Source: Campylobacteraceae bacterium
GTDB taxonomy: Bacteria > Campylobacterota > Campylobacteria > Campylobacterales > Sulfurovaceae
Assembly (NCBI GenBank): GCA_027083895.1
Contig: JALWMN010000064.1
Span: forward strand, 1 to 6,465
DNA length: 6,465 nt
Direction: 5' to 3'
Shown: one piece after another, positions 5,549 through 6,465 of the stretch
How the letters are laid out: each line of letters begins with the position of its first letter
Position numbering within the stretch: the stretch's first letter is position 1
Notes under the pieces: generated by a model
What the model was told of the DNA's origin: nothing
Database searches by the model: none
The model's input: the letters and a program-made list of their open reading frames with translations, nothing else
Position numbers and translations under genes: made by a program

Positions 5549-6465
5549 TAGCTAAGTGCCTTTTTAAAAAATGTTACACTCTTTTGCATCAGTCGTTCTA
5601 ACTCTTGAGGATCGCTTCCTTCAAGGAGAAGTCGTATCTTATTTTCGGTTCCAGAGTAGCGAAAGAGATGGCGGATACCCAAATCTTCGATCTCTTTAAT
5701 AAGATCCTCTAAGCCTTGGATCTTCTCAAATGGGATCTTCTCTTCAATTTCAAGATTTACCTTCTCTTGAGGATAGAGTTCGAATGGATTGAGTGCTTCG
5801 CTTGCCCTCTTGCCACTCTCTAAGATATAAGCTAGTGTCTGTAATCCGCTTAAGATGCCATCTCCAGTTTTGGCATAATCGCTAAAGATAATGTGCCCAC
5901 TCTCTTCTCCACCAAAGTTACTGCCTACTTTTTTCATAAGCTCTACAACATTCTTATCGCCAACGCTACTTCGGTAGGTTTTAATACCAAACTCTGCAAG
6001 ATAGTCATCGAGTGCTTTGTTGCTCATTACAGTTGTAACAAAGCTATTATTCTTCAAAAGTCCCTTCTTGTGGAGATAACGAGCGAGTGCCCCCATGAGT
6101 TTATCCCCATTGACTCTCTCGCCATTCTCATCAACAACTACAATTCTATCGGCATCTCCATCTAATGCGATACCAATATCTGCTCGGAACTCCCGTACAG
6201 CTTTTGCTAATACCTCTGGATGCATCGCTCCGCAAGTCTCATTGATATTGTACCCATCTGGCTTGTTATTAATAACTATAACATCTGCTCCTAGCTCTTC
6301 TAAAACTGTCGGTCCAACAATGTATCCTGCACCATTGGCACAATCGATAACAATGCGTAGACCATTGAGTGTAAGGTGTTGTGGAAAGGAGTTCTTAATA
6401 TGGACAATATAGCGGCCAATTACATCGTCTATTCGCTTTGAGCGGCCAATTTTTCTTCCAGTAAC
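5548..6465 (-). CDS. glmM: Phosphoglucosamine mutase, C-terminal 305 residues (partial)
   Basis: GlmM converts glucosamine-6-phosphate to glucosamine-1-phosphate in the cytoplasm, the step before GlmU makes UDP-GlcNAc for peptidoglycan and LPS. The frame is open from the window edge (VTGRKIGRSKRIDDVIGRYI) to TAA at 5548-5550. The visible part is 305 of an expected 445 or so residues. It holds the metal-binding loop DGDADR (visible residues 102-107), the sugar-binding loop GEESGH (186-191) and the C-terminal phosphate-binding loop RYSGTENKIR (269-278). The phosphoserine loop lies upstream, outside the window. The ATG at 6225 is internal, because clear GlmM sequence (DCANGAG, NNKPDGYNINETCGA) precedes it in frame. 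The gene ends in a one-base overlap with lspA. I see no truncation or missing key residue in the visible part. Confidence 0.97.
   Translation of the reverse strand, partial: VTGRKIGRSKRIDDVIGRYIVHIKNSFPQHLTLNGLRIVIDCANGAGYIVGPTVLEELGADVIVINNKPDGYNINETCGAMHPEVLAKAVREFRADIGIALDGDADRIVVVDENGERVNGDKLMGALARYLHKKGLLKNNSFVTTVMSNKALDDYLAEFGIKTYRSSVGDKNVVELMKKVGSNFGGEESGHIIFSDYAKTGDGILSGLQTLAYILESGKRASEALNPFELYPQEKVNLEIEEKIPFEKIQGLEDLIKEIEDLGIRHLFRYSGTENKIRLLLEGSDPQELERLMQKSVTFFKKALS

Noticed and set aside
6223..6225. ATG as a possible start of GlmM
   Set aside because: Conserved GlmM sequence continues in frame for 80 codons upstream to the window edge, so this methionine is internal.
5893..6412. 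Two + strand open frames of 90 and 105 codons
   Set aside because: They lie opposite conserved glmM sequence. Their length reflects codon bias on the true strand.
1..6465. CRISPR array, tRNA, rRNA, insertion sequence or integrase
   Set aside because: No regularly spaced repeats, cloverleaf sequences, terminal inverted repeats or transposase motifs were seen on either strand.

Overview
The window most likely comes from a Campylobacterota (Epsilonproteobacteria) chromosome. It is AT-rich. It carries the adjacent pair glmM-lspA, an order also found in Helicobacter and Campylobacter, and the GlmM stretch at the right edge reads like an epsilonproteobacterial GlmM. The genus cannot be fixed from this sequence alone.

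Left part (1-1079, + strand). The window opens inside the last codons of what looks like a small multidrug resistance (SMR) family membrane protein. About 330 bases without a convincing gene follow, holding a possible degraded coding remnant. Then comes one intact gene for a strongly acidic 224-residue protein that I do not recognise. It has its own TATAAT box and a good Shine-Dalgarno sequence.

Middle (1080-1327). This is a convergent intergenic region rich in short inverted and direct repeats, with weak terminator candidates and a doubtful 45-codon minus-strand frame.

Right part (1328-6465, - strand). All genes point left. Transcription first crosses glmM (5' end outside the window), lspA and a gene for an exported phytase-like beta-propeller protein, which are overlapping or 2 bases apart. 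After a 76-base gap with an extended -10 promoter comes a three-gene glycan cassette: an O-antigen ligase-like polytopic membrane protein (GTG start), a GT25 (LPS-type) glycosyltransferase (TTG start) and a GT8-like glycosyltransferase with a DxD motif. Their ends overlap by 4 and 8 bases.

The common theme of the right part is the cell envelope. GlmM feeds UDP-GlcNAc synthesis for peptidoglycan and LPS, LspA matures lipoproteins, and the last three genes probably build or attach a surface glycan. The phytase-like protein is exported to the same compartment, but its substrate is unknown. I see no CRISPR array, tRNA, rRNA or insertion sequence. The least explained items are the acidic orphan protein, the repeat-rich spacer and the phytase-like protein placed between lspA and the glycan cassette.
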